This document shows, in pieces, positions 32,238 to 43,481 of a stretch of DNA of 64,000 nt (its first letter is position 1; every line of letters starts with the position of its first letter). The translations under genes and the position numbers were made by a program. Under the pieces are notes generated by a model. That model was not told the origin of the DNA. It ran no database searches and saw nothing but the letters and a program-made list of their open reading frames with translations. Source of the stretch: Dipteronia dyeriana (Eukaryota > Streptophyta > Magnoliopsida > Sapindales > Sapindaceae); NCBI GenBank assembly GCA_032871835.1, contig CM065297.1, positions 63,537,253 to 63,601,252 on the forward strand, read 5' to 3'.

Positions 32238-33614
32238 AGGTTGTACCCTTGAATAATTGATGTATGTGTACATGAATCTTTTTCTTTTTATTGTGATTGT
32301 GCATGTTTTAGAAAGAGATGACACTCTAGGTATTCACTTATATATTTACAATGAAATGTATATATATATATATATATATATGTATTATATGTGGATCGTT
32401 ATTGCTCAATTTTGATCCTAGAATTTCAATGTATTTTTTTTTTTGGATTGTAACAAGAAGGGTGTCTTATCATCGATATAATTTCATTCTTGGTAGTTAC
32501 AATTTTTTTATTTTACAATTGTAATAAAAATACTGTACAAAAATATTGAATTAAAATGAAACTGAAGTATTTTATTATTTAAAATTCTTATGTAATACAT
32601 TCAATTATCGAAGAGTTGAAGGTTTGAAGAATTGGAAGCAACCGGAACAAGTTTGGGATTGTTCGAGCCATAGCAACAAACGTGCATACGAATGTGCACG
32701 CGGCCATGATTGTTGTGGCATGGGGTGTGCATGGCAGCCCTATGGAAGCCATGGGCTGCGCATGCCAGTCCTTCATGGGGTTATGGAGTGCGCACCCTCA
32801 TGGGAGGGAGCCATGGGTGCGCATGACCATGGGAGGCAGCCGAGGGATGTCCAAACGGACGATAGTCGCGTGAAGACATGTTCGCCAAGAAAGGAGTTTT
32901 TTGTATTATATGACATATGAAATTTACTTGCTTTTCTAGGATGGACCAAAAATATAGATATTTATATTTTTGTAAATATTGCAATGTTTTGTCATTGTTT
33001 GATAACATGTCATATAGAATAAGAGTGCCACTCATATATCTCTTTTGGTATGAACATGCATTGAATGATTTAGGTATCTAATTGACATCTAGATAACTTG
33101 GTAAATCATTCTATGGAATTCGATCACACGATTCAAAAAATTGAGTGGGAGAAGGTGTTTTGGAACACCTACAGCCTCCAATTTTAGTTGAACTTTATGT
33201 TTCGTGGAATAACCCCCCAAGGGATATTCATGAATGAAATTTAGCAAGATACTTCATTACAAGGATAAACTAGACAATTAACCCTAATGATATCTACTTC
33301 CAAAGGAGGGACATTCATAAGGGATTATATTGAAGGTCGATAACTCGTTAACACAGTCAATGTAATTTATTAATATCCTCCCAAGAGTTCTTGTTAATAA
33401 AATTGCAAGGCTGAATATGAAAACGATGGTTGTTATGTTAACAATTAGGTAGGACCTAGTCTAACTAGTAAATGGTGCGAACTCCCAAAGGAAGCGTGAC
33501 ATTTATGGGTGTTGGATCACCGTTGAATTATTTTATATTTAATTCAAGATAAATATTCAAAAGTACTTTATCATGATTGTTTACTTATATAATTTTTGTT
33601 ATTAAAAAGAAATC
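32238..33614 (+). other. Leader of copia C, with a GC-rich island
   Basis: A long untranslated leader of about 1.4 kb. A GC-rich island (about 32690-32880) consists of loose repeats of CATGG, GGCAGCC and TGCGCA; the ORF through it (32624-32920) resembles no protein. There is a TA run at 32359-32381. From about 33256 the leader is shared with fragment F (53680 on). Confidence 0.6.
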
Positions 33615-34260
33615 ATGACCCGATCCCTAATCAACATCAAAAAATATAATACTTTAACTGAAGATAATTATGTCACATGGAAAAGGAATATTGGGTTGTT
33701 GCAAGTTGAAAAGTATAAATTCATTCTGTGCACTCCTAAATTACCTACTCCTGCTAATGAATCTACTCATAAGCAAAGAGATGAGTATCAGCAGTGGGAG
33801 TCTTCAAATGAGATGGCTAAATGTTACATTGTGGCCACCATCTTCGACGTGTTGCAACAACAACATGAAGGAATGAAGACTGTTGTTGATATAATGATGT
33901 CTCTAGAGGAGATGTTTGATATAAGGTCTAGGATGACTAAGAGAGAGGTAGTGACTGCTTTCATAAATCTTAGGATGAAACCTAGACAGGTTGTGAAAGA
34001 TCATAAGATGAAAGTCATAGCACATCTCAACATTGCTGAATTGAATGGTGTTGAGATAAAGGTGAGACGAAAATTGACATGATTGTCAACTCGCTATCGG
34101 ATTCATTTGATCAATTCAAGTTGGACTACACCTTGAATAATAAGGAATACACCTTGCAAGGCCTGATGCAAGATGTTCAAACCACAGAAAATCCTTGTGA
34201 AAGGCAAGGGTTAAGAGATTCATACGGTTAGTAAAGTTGTTACAGTTAAGACTCGTAAGA
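33615..34260 (+). pseudogene. Copia C Gag, truncated
   Basis: Starts at the ATG at 33615. The product has the copia Gag pattern: TEDNYVTWKRNIGLLQVEKY, EMAKCYIVATIFDVLQQQHE, MTKREVVTAFINLRMKPRQV and VIAHLNIAELNGVE. A frameshift near 34070 is followed by IVNSLSDSFDQFKLDY and YTLQGLMQDVQT. The sequence then jumps near 34305 to the middle of the protease. Compared with fragment F, about 200 bp holding the zinc knuckle and the protease DSG site are missing. Confidence 0.85.
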
Positions 34261-34304
34261 AGGTCAAGGAACAATAGAAGAAAAAACAACCTGGGCTAGA
34301 CTAG

Positions 34305-34680
34305 AAGGGGGGAAAAGACTAAATGAGAATGAATTCAACTTCTGTTTAGGCAACAGAGTGTTGGTGTCTTCTAGTGCAGTGGGAGATATTATAGTCAATC
34401 TAGATTCTAGTTGGCATTTATATTTAATAAACGTTTATTATGTACCATAATTCAAGAGGAATTTAATTTTGGTTTCTTGTTTAAATAAATTTGGATATTC
34501 GGTTACATTTAATAAAGGTTTTATTTTTAGTAAGAATAACAAATTTGTTTGCAAAGGTACTTTGGAAAACGGTTTATTCTACTTGTATATAAATATCTCT
34601 CACTTGTTAGACACAAAATCAATGCAACCTTATAAAAAAAAGAGTAAAATTATCAAAAGATAAAACCTGCCTATGGCATT
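34305..34680 (+). pseudogene. Copia C protease C-terminal half and linker
   Basis: From LNENEFNFC-like sequence through VPxFKRNLILVSCLNKFGYS to FVCKGTLENGLFYLYINISH. It corresponds to the part after the active site in fragment F (54910-55260). The catalytic Asp is absent because of the deletion just upstream. Confidence 0.75.
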
Positions 34681-35783
34681 TGCGCCTAGGTCATATTAAC
34701 CTTAATAGGCTCAAAAGTTTGGTTAGTGATAGACTGTTAAGTTACTTAAAGGTTGATGATCTACTAACTTGTGAATCTTGTTTGGAAGGTAAGATGACAA
34801 AAAGGTCATTTAATACCAAAGGCACAAGAGCCATCAAATGTTTAAGATTGATACACACCGATGTGTGTGGTTCTATGAGCGTTCAAGCTAGAGGTGGATA
34901 TGAGTACTTCATCACTTTCACGGATGATTACTCAAGATTTGGCTATGTGTATCTTATGAGACATAAGTCGGATGCTTTTGACATGTTCAAAGCATTTAAA
35001 GCTAAAGTAGAAAATCAGCTTGAGAAACGCATAAAAATCTTGAGGTCTGATCATGGTGAAGAATATCTATCTGGTGAGTTTCAACAATATCTTATTGATA
35101 ATTGGATAATTTCACATTTTTCTGCACCATGAACACCTCAACAAAATAGGGTGGCATAAAGGATAAATAGAACTCTTTTGGACATGGTTAGGTCTATGTT
35201 GAGTTATTCAACACTTCCTAATTCTTTTTGGGGATATACTTTACAAATTGCCATGTACATTCTGAACCATGTACCTTCTAAGCCAGTTTCAAAAACACCG
35301 CATGAGTTGTGGACCAGGCGAAAGCCTAGTTTACAAAACTTAAGGATATTTGGATGTCCTGCGCATGTGTTAAAAGGAAAGACAAAAAAGATGGAGTCCC
35401 GTTTAGAAACATGCATATTTCTAGGTTATCCAAAAGGAACAAAAATATATTATTTCTATAGTCTTTCAAATCTGAAGGTATTTATTTCAATAAGTGCTAA
35501 ATTTCTAGAAGAGGACTATATGAATAATTTTGTGCCTAAAAGTATAATTGTCCTGAATGAGCTTTTAGGAGATACAATCCCACAAGAGGTTTCACAACCT
35601 AGCCCAATTGTAAGTTTCGTACCAACACAAGATCAACAGTCTACCATACCTCGTTGTAGTAGGAGGGTTATTAGACAACCCAAGAGATACATCGGTCTTG
35701 GAGAGTCTGCAGAGAATCTCTCGGATGACGATGACCCCTATACGTACAAGGAAGCAATGGAAGATGTTGATTGTCGCCATTGA
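34680..35783 (+). pseudogene. Copia C GAG-pre-integrase and integrase
   Basis: LGHINLNRLKSLV and CESCLEGKMTKRSF give the HHCC-type region. In the core, D1 is in LIHTDVCG and D2 in RSDHGEEY. The catalytic Glu, expected in QQNGVAERKN, is replaced by a stop (QQNRVA-stop-RIN at about 35139-35165). A further stop lies after FSAP. Downstream are DMVRSMLSYSTLPNSFWG, NHVPSKPVSKTPHELW, FGCPAHVLKG and the end of the integrase linker (RRVIRQPKRYIGLGE). Confidence 0.88.
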
Positions 35784-37311
35784 CAAAAGGAAATGCAATC
35801 CAAAATTGAATCTATGTTCAAAAACAAAGTCTGGTCTCTTGTAGACTTGCATAAAGGGATAAAACCCATCGGGTGCAAGTGGACATATAAGAGGAAAAGA
35901 GGAATGGATGGAAATTTGGAAACCTTTAAAGCTAGATTGGTATCTAAATGTTACACACAGAAGGAAGGTATCTATTATTAGGAAACCTTTTCTCCTGTGG
36001 ACATGCTTAAATCCATTAGGATACTCTTATCTAAAACGGCATCTCTAGACCTAGAGATTTGGCAAATGGACGTCAAGACAGCTTTTCTTAATGGAAGTCT
36101 AGATGAAAGCATCTATATGATACAACCAGAAGGATTCATTGAAAAGGGCCAAGAGGAAAGGGTATGCAAGTTGTAAAGATCCATATATGGATTGAAGCAT
36201 GCATCAACATCCTGGAACATAAGGTTCTATCAAGCTGTAAAAAGTATTGGATTTATTCAAAACCTTGACGAACCCTGTGTATACAAATGGATTAAAGGTG
36301 ACAAGTTGGTTTTTCTAGTTCTTTACGTTGATTATATACTACTCATCGGAAATGATGTAGGTGCATTGACATCAGTAAAAGAATGGTTAGCAAAACAATT
36401 TGACATGAATGACATAGGAGAAGCAAGTTATATTCCTGGTATCTAAGTCATAAGGGATAGAAAGAACAAAATGATTGCATTATCCCAAACTTCATACATA
36501 GATAAAATCTTGCCTAGATTTTCCATGCAAGATTCCAAGAAAGGTATGTTACCTTTCTGATACGGAATCAAACTTTCTAAGGAACAAGTTCCTATGAATA
36601 AGCATGAAGAGCAATTCATGAGTAGGGTTTCCATATGCCTCGACAGTTGTGAGTCTCATGTATGCAATGCTATACACTAGACCAGATATTTGTTTTGCTA
36701 TTAGCATAGTTAGCAGGTTTCAATTGAAACTAGGTCGTGATCACTAGACGACAGTCAAGCATATTTTTAAGTATCTCAGGAGAACGACAGATTATATGCT
36801 TGAATACTTCATAGGGGGTTTAATTCCTGATGGGTATATAGATTTTGATTTCAAATCAAATTCTGACTCTAGAAGATCAACATCAGGATCTGTGTTTACA
36901 CTCGGAGAAGGGGCAGTCATATAGGGGAGTATCAAGTAATCTTGTTTTGCTGACTCCACCATGGAAGTTAAGTATGTTGCCGCATTCTAGGCTGCTAAAG
37001 AGGTTGTCTAGCTCCGTCAATTCTTAATTGACTTGGAAGTGGTTCCTTATGCGAATAAGCTGATCACTATCTATTATGATAATAGTGGAGTAGTGGCTAA
37101 TTTGAGAGAACCAAGAAGTTATAAGATAGGGAAACACATTGAAAGAAAGTATCACCTTTTAAGGGAAATTGTGTGTAGGAGAGACATGACGATAACGAAG
37201 ATCGCGTCAGCAGAAAATCTAGCAGATCCCTTCACAAAGGCTCTTCCACACAAGAGTTTTGATGGGCACTATGAGAATATGGGGATAAGAGATATGACAC
37301 ATTTGATATAA
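35784..37311 (+). pseudogene. Copia C reverse transcriptase-RNase H
   Basis: The RT region reads VWSLVDLHKGIKPIGCKWTY, FSPVDMLKSIRILLS, EIWQMDVKTAFLNGSLDESI and VCKL-stop-RSIYGLKHAS. The catalytic box reads YVDY (in LVLYVDYILLIGNDVG) where YVDD is expected. RNase H is split by frameshifts at 36450-37030 and resumes with NKLITIYYDNSGVVANLREP, SYKIGKHIERKYHLLREIV and ENLADPFTKALPHKSF. The stop at 37309-37311 lies just before the polypurine tract, as in intact relatives. Confidence 0.88.
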
Positions 37312-37312
37312 A

Positions 37313-37324
37313 GCAGGTGGGAGA
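37313..37324 (+). other. Polypurine tract of copia C
   Basis: AGCAGGTGGGAGA directly precedes the 3' LTR start TGTTAGG at 37326. Confidence 0.75.
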
Positions 37325-38277
37325 TTGTTAGGATTATGCTCGATAGCAAGAGTGTAATAATGTGTTTGACAATCTTTTCATATTAGTAAAAATGATTTAT
37401 AGTTTAACAAATCTTATAGCATTTATAGTTTAATTATTATAATTATCAAAAGTAAATAATCATATGGTCAAAAGACTATGAGAAAAAAAGAATTGTTCAT
37501 ACATCTAGATATGTATGAGGTAGAAACAATTCTTTAGTAGTCTTGAATAATATTCACAACGTAAGATAAAGGTTGATCACCTTTATCTTGTCAAAGTTGT
37601 AGATTCTTTTGGTAGCATTTGAGTGGGATCAAATGTGTTTTGATGATTCTAAAATCATCAAAGTGTGGTATCTTTAGGCAAAAGAATCTGCTGCACTGGG
37701 TAATTGAATAGGATCACAGTGAAATACTTTATTCAAAACCGTTAACGGATAAAAAATTTCACTTGAAGACAATCGAAGTGTCTATCTCAATCATGGAATA
37801 AATGATGGACTTATGGTTGCAAGTGTTATCATTTGAGCTATTAATGAGTACGATTATATAGCATAGTCTATCCTCAATAGTTTGGTGGTATTCATTTGTT
37901 AATCGATAGAGGACTTCATTTATAACTATGGACATCTTGGCTTCATTTATTAAATGAGAGTAGAATATCATCATATGGATATTTTGAGGTATTGGATATT
38001 AAATCTTAACGTTAAGTTTTCAATAGTGTCTATTGAAATACGGCTTCTGGACAAGTCAAAATATCCAAGTTCAAAATGTGGTCATATGAGTAAACATGGT
38101 AACTTGGAGAGCTATAGGCGGTCTATGAGCTCTTGGCGATTACTGATATTCTTCATGAGGATATACTATCTCTATTAAGATTGTCTAGGGTATGAATGAG
38201 CAGTATTAACATATTCTATCTTTATTTAAGAGTTCAATTTTAGTTCTTTAGTGGAATGAACTAAAAATAATAGATCG

Positions 38278-40512
38278 TGTAAGGACCTCGATTTTATGAT
38301 TGGTTTATTTCATGACAAACCACACCACATTAGGGATGATTGTGTAATGGGTAGCTTAGGTCCTCATTGGAAAGCTTCTAAGCATCTCCATGACTTCAAG
38401 ACCAAAAGGTATATTCAGACTTGCATTTGTATTGATATTGTTTATATATGTGCATCTCTTCACAATCAGACTTGCACTTCACTCTTAGTCTTAAGTGGTG
38501 GTTGTTGTGTGTTTAAATTTGTTATCCATCGTTTGATCGGAAACGTTCTCGCTTGCACAATGGTGTGCTTGTTTTAGCGCGTTAAATGACCAAATGAGAA
38601 GGTCTCAATCTTTTCTTGGTTTGGTTATATGAAGTAAGGTGTCTAGTTTCAAAAGAGTGTATTTCAATGATTTAAATGTTTTTCAAAACTGACCTTTGTA
38701 TAGTCTTGTAACCATATATTTTTATACAATGATTCAAAATGAGTTTTGAAATTCTCTGTACAAACTAGACACCCATACCTTTCCAACGGTATATTATTCG
38801 TAATATTTCATGACCGTTTGGATTGGTTTTAAAATCTCCAAACTGACCTAAAAAACAGGGCATCTCTGTTGTTATCCGTTTCTGACCTTTGGTAACTTAA
38901 ATGACCATAACATTTTCTACCAACATCCAAATCATGTTTTGTAAATTGGAGTAGAAAGTATACTTCCATACCTTTCCAACGGTGTATTATAGGAAAGGTT
39001 TGGATGTCTTTTGGTTATGGTTTGGGTTGCTCGAATCTTGAGCTTTTGTGCTATTGCGGCTGCGCCGGTCCACAAGCGCACCTCACCTGCGCCCTTGGAC
39101 AGTAGGTGTGCACTGGTGTGGCGCTTGTCGACCAACGTAGCTCACCAGCGCACTGAGAAAAATTCTGGGCATTTTCAAAACAATGTAGTTTTGTTCTAGA
39201 GCTCATATTTATATGTCATCTTCTTCCTTACACGTTTTTCAAAGCTTCAAAACCATTTTTTAGTGTGAGAAAGTATTTTCTTTGAGAGAGAAGCTCCAAG
39301 AGTTATTCTTTAACTATCCAAACCAAAAACCCATCTTCATCTTGCATCATTCTTCATCATATGAGCATGGGTGTTCTTGGTTTCATGACTAGGTAAGTAA
39401 GAACTTCATTGAACATCATCTATTGTTCTTCTTACTCTAGATTAGGTATTTATTGTTTGATTAAATACATAGACTCTACTTTATTGCATATATTTATGAG
39501 TCTTGATAACATGATTGGGTTTGTTTGTTGATAGCTAGCATTTAGGACATATTTGCCATCTAGCTAATTAGGTCATGTTGATTGCATTTCATGATTGCAT
39601 TTATTGACCATGCCATGTTTATTGACAACTTTTGTTGAAGTGGCTTTGTTTGATAACTAGATTGTAATATTGCATATCTATATCTTGTTAAGTCTTAATG
39701 CATTGCATTTAAACATTAATGTTTATACCTCATTGATTGCATTTATTGATTGCAAAATATTGCCCTTGATTATATGTTGTGAAAACTTATGTTGGTTGGA
39801 CTTTTATTGACAATTAGGTTGCAAGAATCCTTTTGCATCTAATTGAGTCCTTATGTATGAGCATGTAGGCATTGTTTGATAACTAGGTTGTTGTATTGCA
39901 TTATCTATACCTAGTTAAGCATTGTATGTTTGGTCTAACATATTTTGCATTGAGCATTCATTGATTATTTCACTTAGACCATATACTCTTCATAGAGTCA
40001 AAGTCTTGTGGCTTCTAGGTGAAGTTGCACAAGCAATTCAAGTCTTGCAACCAAGGGTAGGTTGGCAAGCAATTGGTCTGGTATCCACTGTAAAAGGCCT
40101 GAGGGGTAGAGTAGGAGGTGCTCACGCCAAGAGTAGTGTATCAAGGGATATCACTATGGACTGAACCAAGTGATGAGTGGTGAGTGGCGGTGTCCATAGC
40201 GTGAGGTTATCGAGAGTGAGAGTCTGAGAATCACTTGAGGGTGTAACCTTTTTCTCATACAGTGGATTTCTGTGATCGTGTGTGGCTAGCAGAATAGCCC
40301 GTGGTTTTTCCCATTTGGAAGGTTTCCATGTAAACATCAAGTGTTATTTATAATTCCACACTTTATACTTGATGTTGTATGTTTGTTTTATTGGGTGAAT
40401 TTTGAATATTGACTAATCAAGAAAAATTGGTAATCTATCGGATTAAAACCTATTCACCCCCCCCCCCCCCCCCCTCTAGGTTATTAGACACACACTTTAT
40501 AGGGAATTTTCA
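38278..40512 (+). mobile_element. Solo LTR D inside the copia C 3' LTR
   Basis: It begins TGTAAGGACCTCG and ends GGGAATTTTCA, flanked by an exact GATCG duplication (38273-38277 and 40513-40517). Its 2235 bp hold no coding sequence or internal region, so it is a solo LTR left by LTR-LTR recombination. Near its end, ACCTATTCACCCC with a run of 18 C (40457-40474), then TCTAGGTTA, resembles the end of the SIRE-like LTRs (ACCTATTCACCCCTCTCTAG), suggesting a related copia family. Confidence 0.88.
40457..40474 (+). repeat. Homopolymer C18
   Basis: An uninterrupted run of 18 C bases in solo LTR D. The length may be unreliable in sequencing. Confidence 0.9.
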
Positions 40513-40882
40513 GATCGGACCTAAGTGAATCATTTATTGATTGTGATTGGGTTGTGTCTATTGGAGCTTAAATTTAGAGAGCCCGCCACTCTTGGAGGAT
40601 TATTGTGACTAATAAAAGAAAAAGATTTTGTTTGTTTCCATCCTCAGGTATACAATTTAAAGAAAGGGAGCCCACACTCATAGGTGATTCACGTTCGTGA
40701 TTGGATTGGAAGATCTTACGGATTCAATTCGACGCTAGTTCAATCGTCATGGGAAAAAGGTAGGATACTTTTAATATACGTCAATAAATCTAGGGTTAAG
40801 GTTCTTTCTTTTAAAGGGAAATTTTATATATATATTAAACCCTAATTTTACGCTTCCAATATGCGATGTTCCCTACACTAGG

Positions 40883-40988
40883 AATCTTACTCATTGTAAT
40901 GTGAGGGAGTGATTTGTGGCCTATCTTCATTTTTGTATTTTTAGTATATGTATAGGTGTTTTGACATGGAATTTACCAAAAGGGGAGA
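40883..40988 (+). other. End of the SIRE-like 3' region and polypurine tract
   Basis: Continues the SIRE-like element after the copia C insertion and ends with AAAAGGGGAGA (40978-40988), directly before the 3' LTR at 40990. Confidence 0.8.
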
Positions 40989-42143
40989 TTGTTAGGTTTT
41001 AGATTATATTGGCATTAATTCCATATCAAAATAATTTTTACTTGTATTGATTTAGTTGTTTATTTCATGATGACTCAAGCTTTAAAGAAGAAATAACAAT
41101 TGGTCAATGCAAGTTCAAGTCTTCAAAGAGAAAGGATGCTATATGGTTCTACAAAGGTATATTAAGATCTTATCTTTCTCTTACAAGGCTTAGGCACACA
41201 CTCACAATTCATTCATATGTGTCTCTTCATCGCTGTGCCCCATTTATAACAGATTCACACACGTGAAGATGAATGTTCATGCATTGGTATGAAAATAACC
41301 TGTTTTAGAAAATGCATGATTGGAGACTTGTCTATGTAGTTTGCATTCTAGTGTGAATTGTGTTTGTATGTGTATATGTTTGGAATGCATGGATATTGAA
41401 CTTGATTTTACTCTTAAATCATTCTTGATTGAGTTCCGAACACTTTGGTTACTCCTCTTAATTTCAAGTTCTAAGTCAAAAGATATGATACTTTCCAGTC
41501 ACGTTGCATACATTGTCTTCGTATTCATATATCGAGTCGAATTATTATTTTCTATGTTGAGTATCTTATATGCCCATGTCTGTGAGAGAGTTTTTGATCA
41601 TAATCCGTAAACGATTCGAATTTCGAGTTTGGAGGACGGAGAACGGTCGAATAACACGAAGAGAGGTCGAGGAAAAGAAGACAACATCAAGATCTTCTTT
41701 CCGAAGATGGCGCGTGGCCATCTCGGGCAAGAAGACTTGCTGTCCCGAGATGCCCACAGGGCATCTTGGGCAGCAAGCAAGGTTGAGCTCTTCATACCCT
41801 CTTTGGTCATTTCACTCTTATTCTTTCCCTCTCCTTTATATATCTCTTCCCTATAACGTTTCATTCTAATAAGAGATTCAAAATTTGAGTGCAGAATTTT
41901 CTCCCAAATTTTTTCACCTTCCAAACACCATAACTTCTTCATTTGAACTCCGATCTGAGTGATTCAAAGTTGAGAGTGTTTGTATATTCATCCTCCATCT
42001 TTTCTCTAAAGGTTTGAATTATTTTTATTACTGTTTTTGGAGTCATCCCTCATAAAAATGGGACTGCTTCAAGTCGATAAGGTATTGATTTTCTGTCAAA
42101 GTTTTCTTTTAAAACTTGATCAATTGTCTTGGTTTTCTTCTTC

Positions 42144-42145
<2 letters not shown>

Positions 42146-42216
<71 letters not shown>
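42146..42216 (+). repeat. Compound microsatellite (TA)14(TG)21
   Basis: Pure TA then pure TG. The 5' LTR has only an ATATAT run of about 19 bp at the matching place (13240-13258), so the array grew or shrank after insertion. Confidence 0.9.
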
Positions 42217-42217
<1 letters not shown>

Positions 42218-42776
42218 TTGTTATTATTTTGATTTGAGTTTTGAACTCATTTAAAGCTAGATTGAGTTTCAATTCAATTCTCACATGTTGAATTAGGTTT
42301 TGATTAGCCTATATTTTCACATGTTTGGGATTGTATTGTGTTAGCTTTGAATCTAGGACTATTTGATTGATTTTGTGAAAAATACTTCCTCACATGTATT
42401 AGGCTCTCTTTGGTCGATCTCTCAATATAATACATGTTGTGTTTTCCTTTGAGCTATTCAGGTGCTTGATTGCTTTTATGAATATAGTATGCTCTAGAAC
42501 ATGTTTTGTATATGTGATTAAAACTTGATCATGTATTAATTGAACATATCTTATGATTCAAGTTTTAGATCTATGCATGTATCTAGGTTGTAATTAATGT
42601 TGAACATCTTTTACATGATCTAGATGTATTAATCACGCATAATTGACTAGACTACATTTGTTATGTGCATTAATGCATATGTCTAGTATTTTCCATAGAA
42701 TGTGTTGATCATCATATACTATGTTGCGTGCTTTTTTGCGTTTTGCATTCATGATCACTTAGATACCTTGTGTGAA

Positions 42777-42998
42777 GAAAGTCTTGACAATAGGTGGGAG
42801 GCCTATGATTTGTTGAGCAAGTGGAAGTTTCGACAAGAGGTAGGTGACCTCGGATTATTGAGCAAGGAAGTCTTAGCTTGAGTCAGGAGAACTCGGATTT
42901 CTAAGCAAGTGGAAATCTCGACAAGAGGTGGGAAACCTTAGAATGTTGAGCAAGGAAGTCTTGACAAGAGGTGTGAGGCCTCTGAATGTTGAGCAAGG
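42777..42998 (+). repeat. Five ~44-bp tandem repeats inside the SIRE-like 3' LTR
   Basis: Counterpart of 13829-14047, with the same number and order of units. Confidence 0.8.
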
Positions 42999-43476
42999 TG
43001 GTGACTTGTTCATTGGTAGAATACGAGGGTAATTTCTAGGTGAAGGGGTCACTTGAGAGATTGTACTTGTCTTAACTACTCGTGGATTATGTTTACCGAT
43101 GGTTGCTAACCCGTGAAAGTTTCCTCTTTGGAGGTTTACCACGTAAAAGCCTTGTATCAATTTTCTCTATCTCTTTCTCTCTTATATTTGTATATGTTAT
43201 AGAATATTTTATGTAAATTGACTTCCTTACTATAATATCAACTGTGTATGTGTTATGGATGTTTGTTTGTATCACACTTTACATGTTTTATATATTGATT
43301 AATTGTCTTAAATATATATATATATATAGATATATATATAGATATATATATATAGTGATACCATCAATCTAGAGGGACAAATTTTTGTTTGTTTCAAGGG
43401 AGTCGAAAAAAGGTGTCTAACCTATTCACTCCCTCTCTAGGTTAGCCTTGAGCATTTAACTGTGTTTGTATTTTTA

Positions 43477-43481
43477 GTTAC
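43477..43481. other. Right target site duplication GTTAC of the SIRE-like element
   Basis: Matches 12079-12083. Confidence 0.8.

Larger units (their letters stand above)
29936..40877 (+). mobile_element. Copia element C, inserted in the SIRE-like element
   Basis: LTRs at 29936-32222 and 37326-40877, an exact CTAGG duplication, a degenerate Met-type primer site, gag, pol and polypurine tract define one plus-strand insertion. The 3' LTR holds a solo LTR of another family (38278-40512) and has an internal deletion of nearly 1 kb. All genes are broken; the integrase Glu and the RT catalytic box are altered. Relatives in the window are the LTR at 1-610, fragment F (53673-57068) and the solo LTR G (57498-59219). 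Confidence 0.9.
37326..40877 (+). repeat. 3' LTR of copia C, split by a solo LTR and internally deleted
   Basis: 37326-38277 and 40518-40877 are LTR sequence; 38278-40512 is a foreign solo LTR, plus one copy of the GATCG duplication. Near 40588 the sequence jumps from GAGCCCGCCA to CTTGGAGGATTATTGTG, skipping about 980 bp present in the 5' LTR (about 30922-31910). It ends GTTCCCTACA. Confidence 0.85.
12084..43476 (+). mobile_element. SIRE/Maximus-like Ty1/copia element with nested insertions
   Basis: Two related LTRs (12084-14523 and 40990-43476) in the same orientation, a matching 5-bp duplication, a primer site, gag and a polypurine tract define one element on the plus strand. Its own sequence is about 10.3 kb; the rest is a gypsy element (15691-25859) and a copia element (29936-40877) that inserted later. 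Gag and the 'plant transposon protein' ORF are of the SIRE/Maximus type. No protease, integrase or RT motif was found between gag (ending near 26810) and 28500, so pol seems to be deleted and the element was probably non-autonomous before or after insertion. Confidence 0.85.
40990..43476 (+). repeat. 3' LTR of the SIRE-like element (2487 bp)
   Basis: It starts TGTTAGGTTTTAG and ends TTGTATTTTTA, followed by GTTAC. It aligns with 12084-14523. It has a compound (TA)n(TG)n run (42146-42216) in place of the shorter TA run of the 5' LTR, the five 44-bp repeats (42777-42998) and a GATATATATA-type run at 43315-43353. Confidence 0.87.

Noticed and set aside
32624..32920. 98-codon ORF in the copia C leader as a coding gene
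   Set aside because: Cys/Gly/His-rich reading of a GC-rich repeat; no homolog recognised and overlapping frames are equally open.
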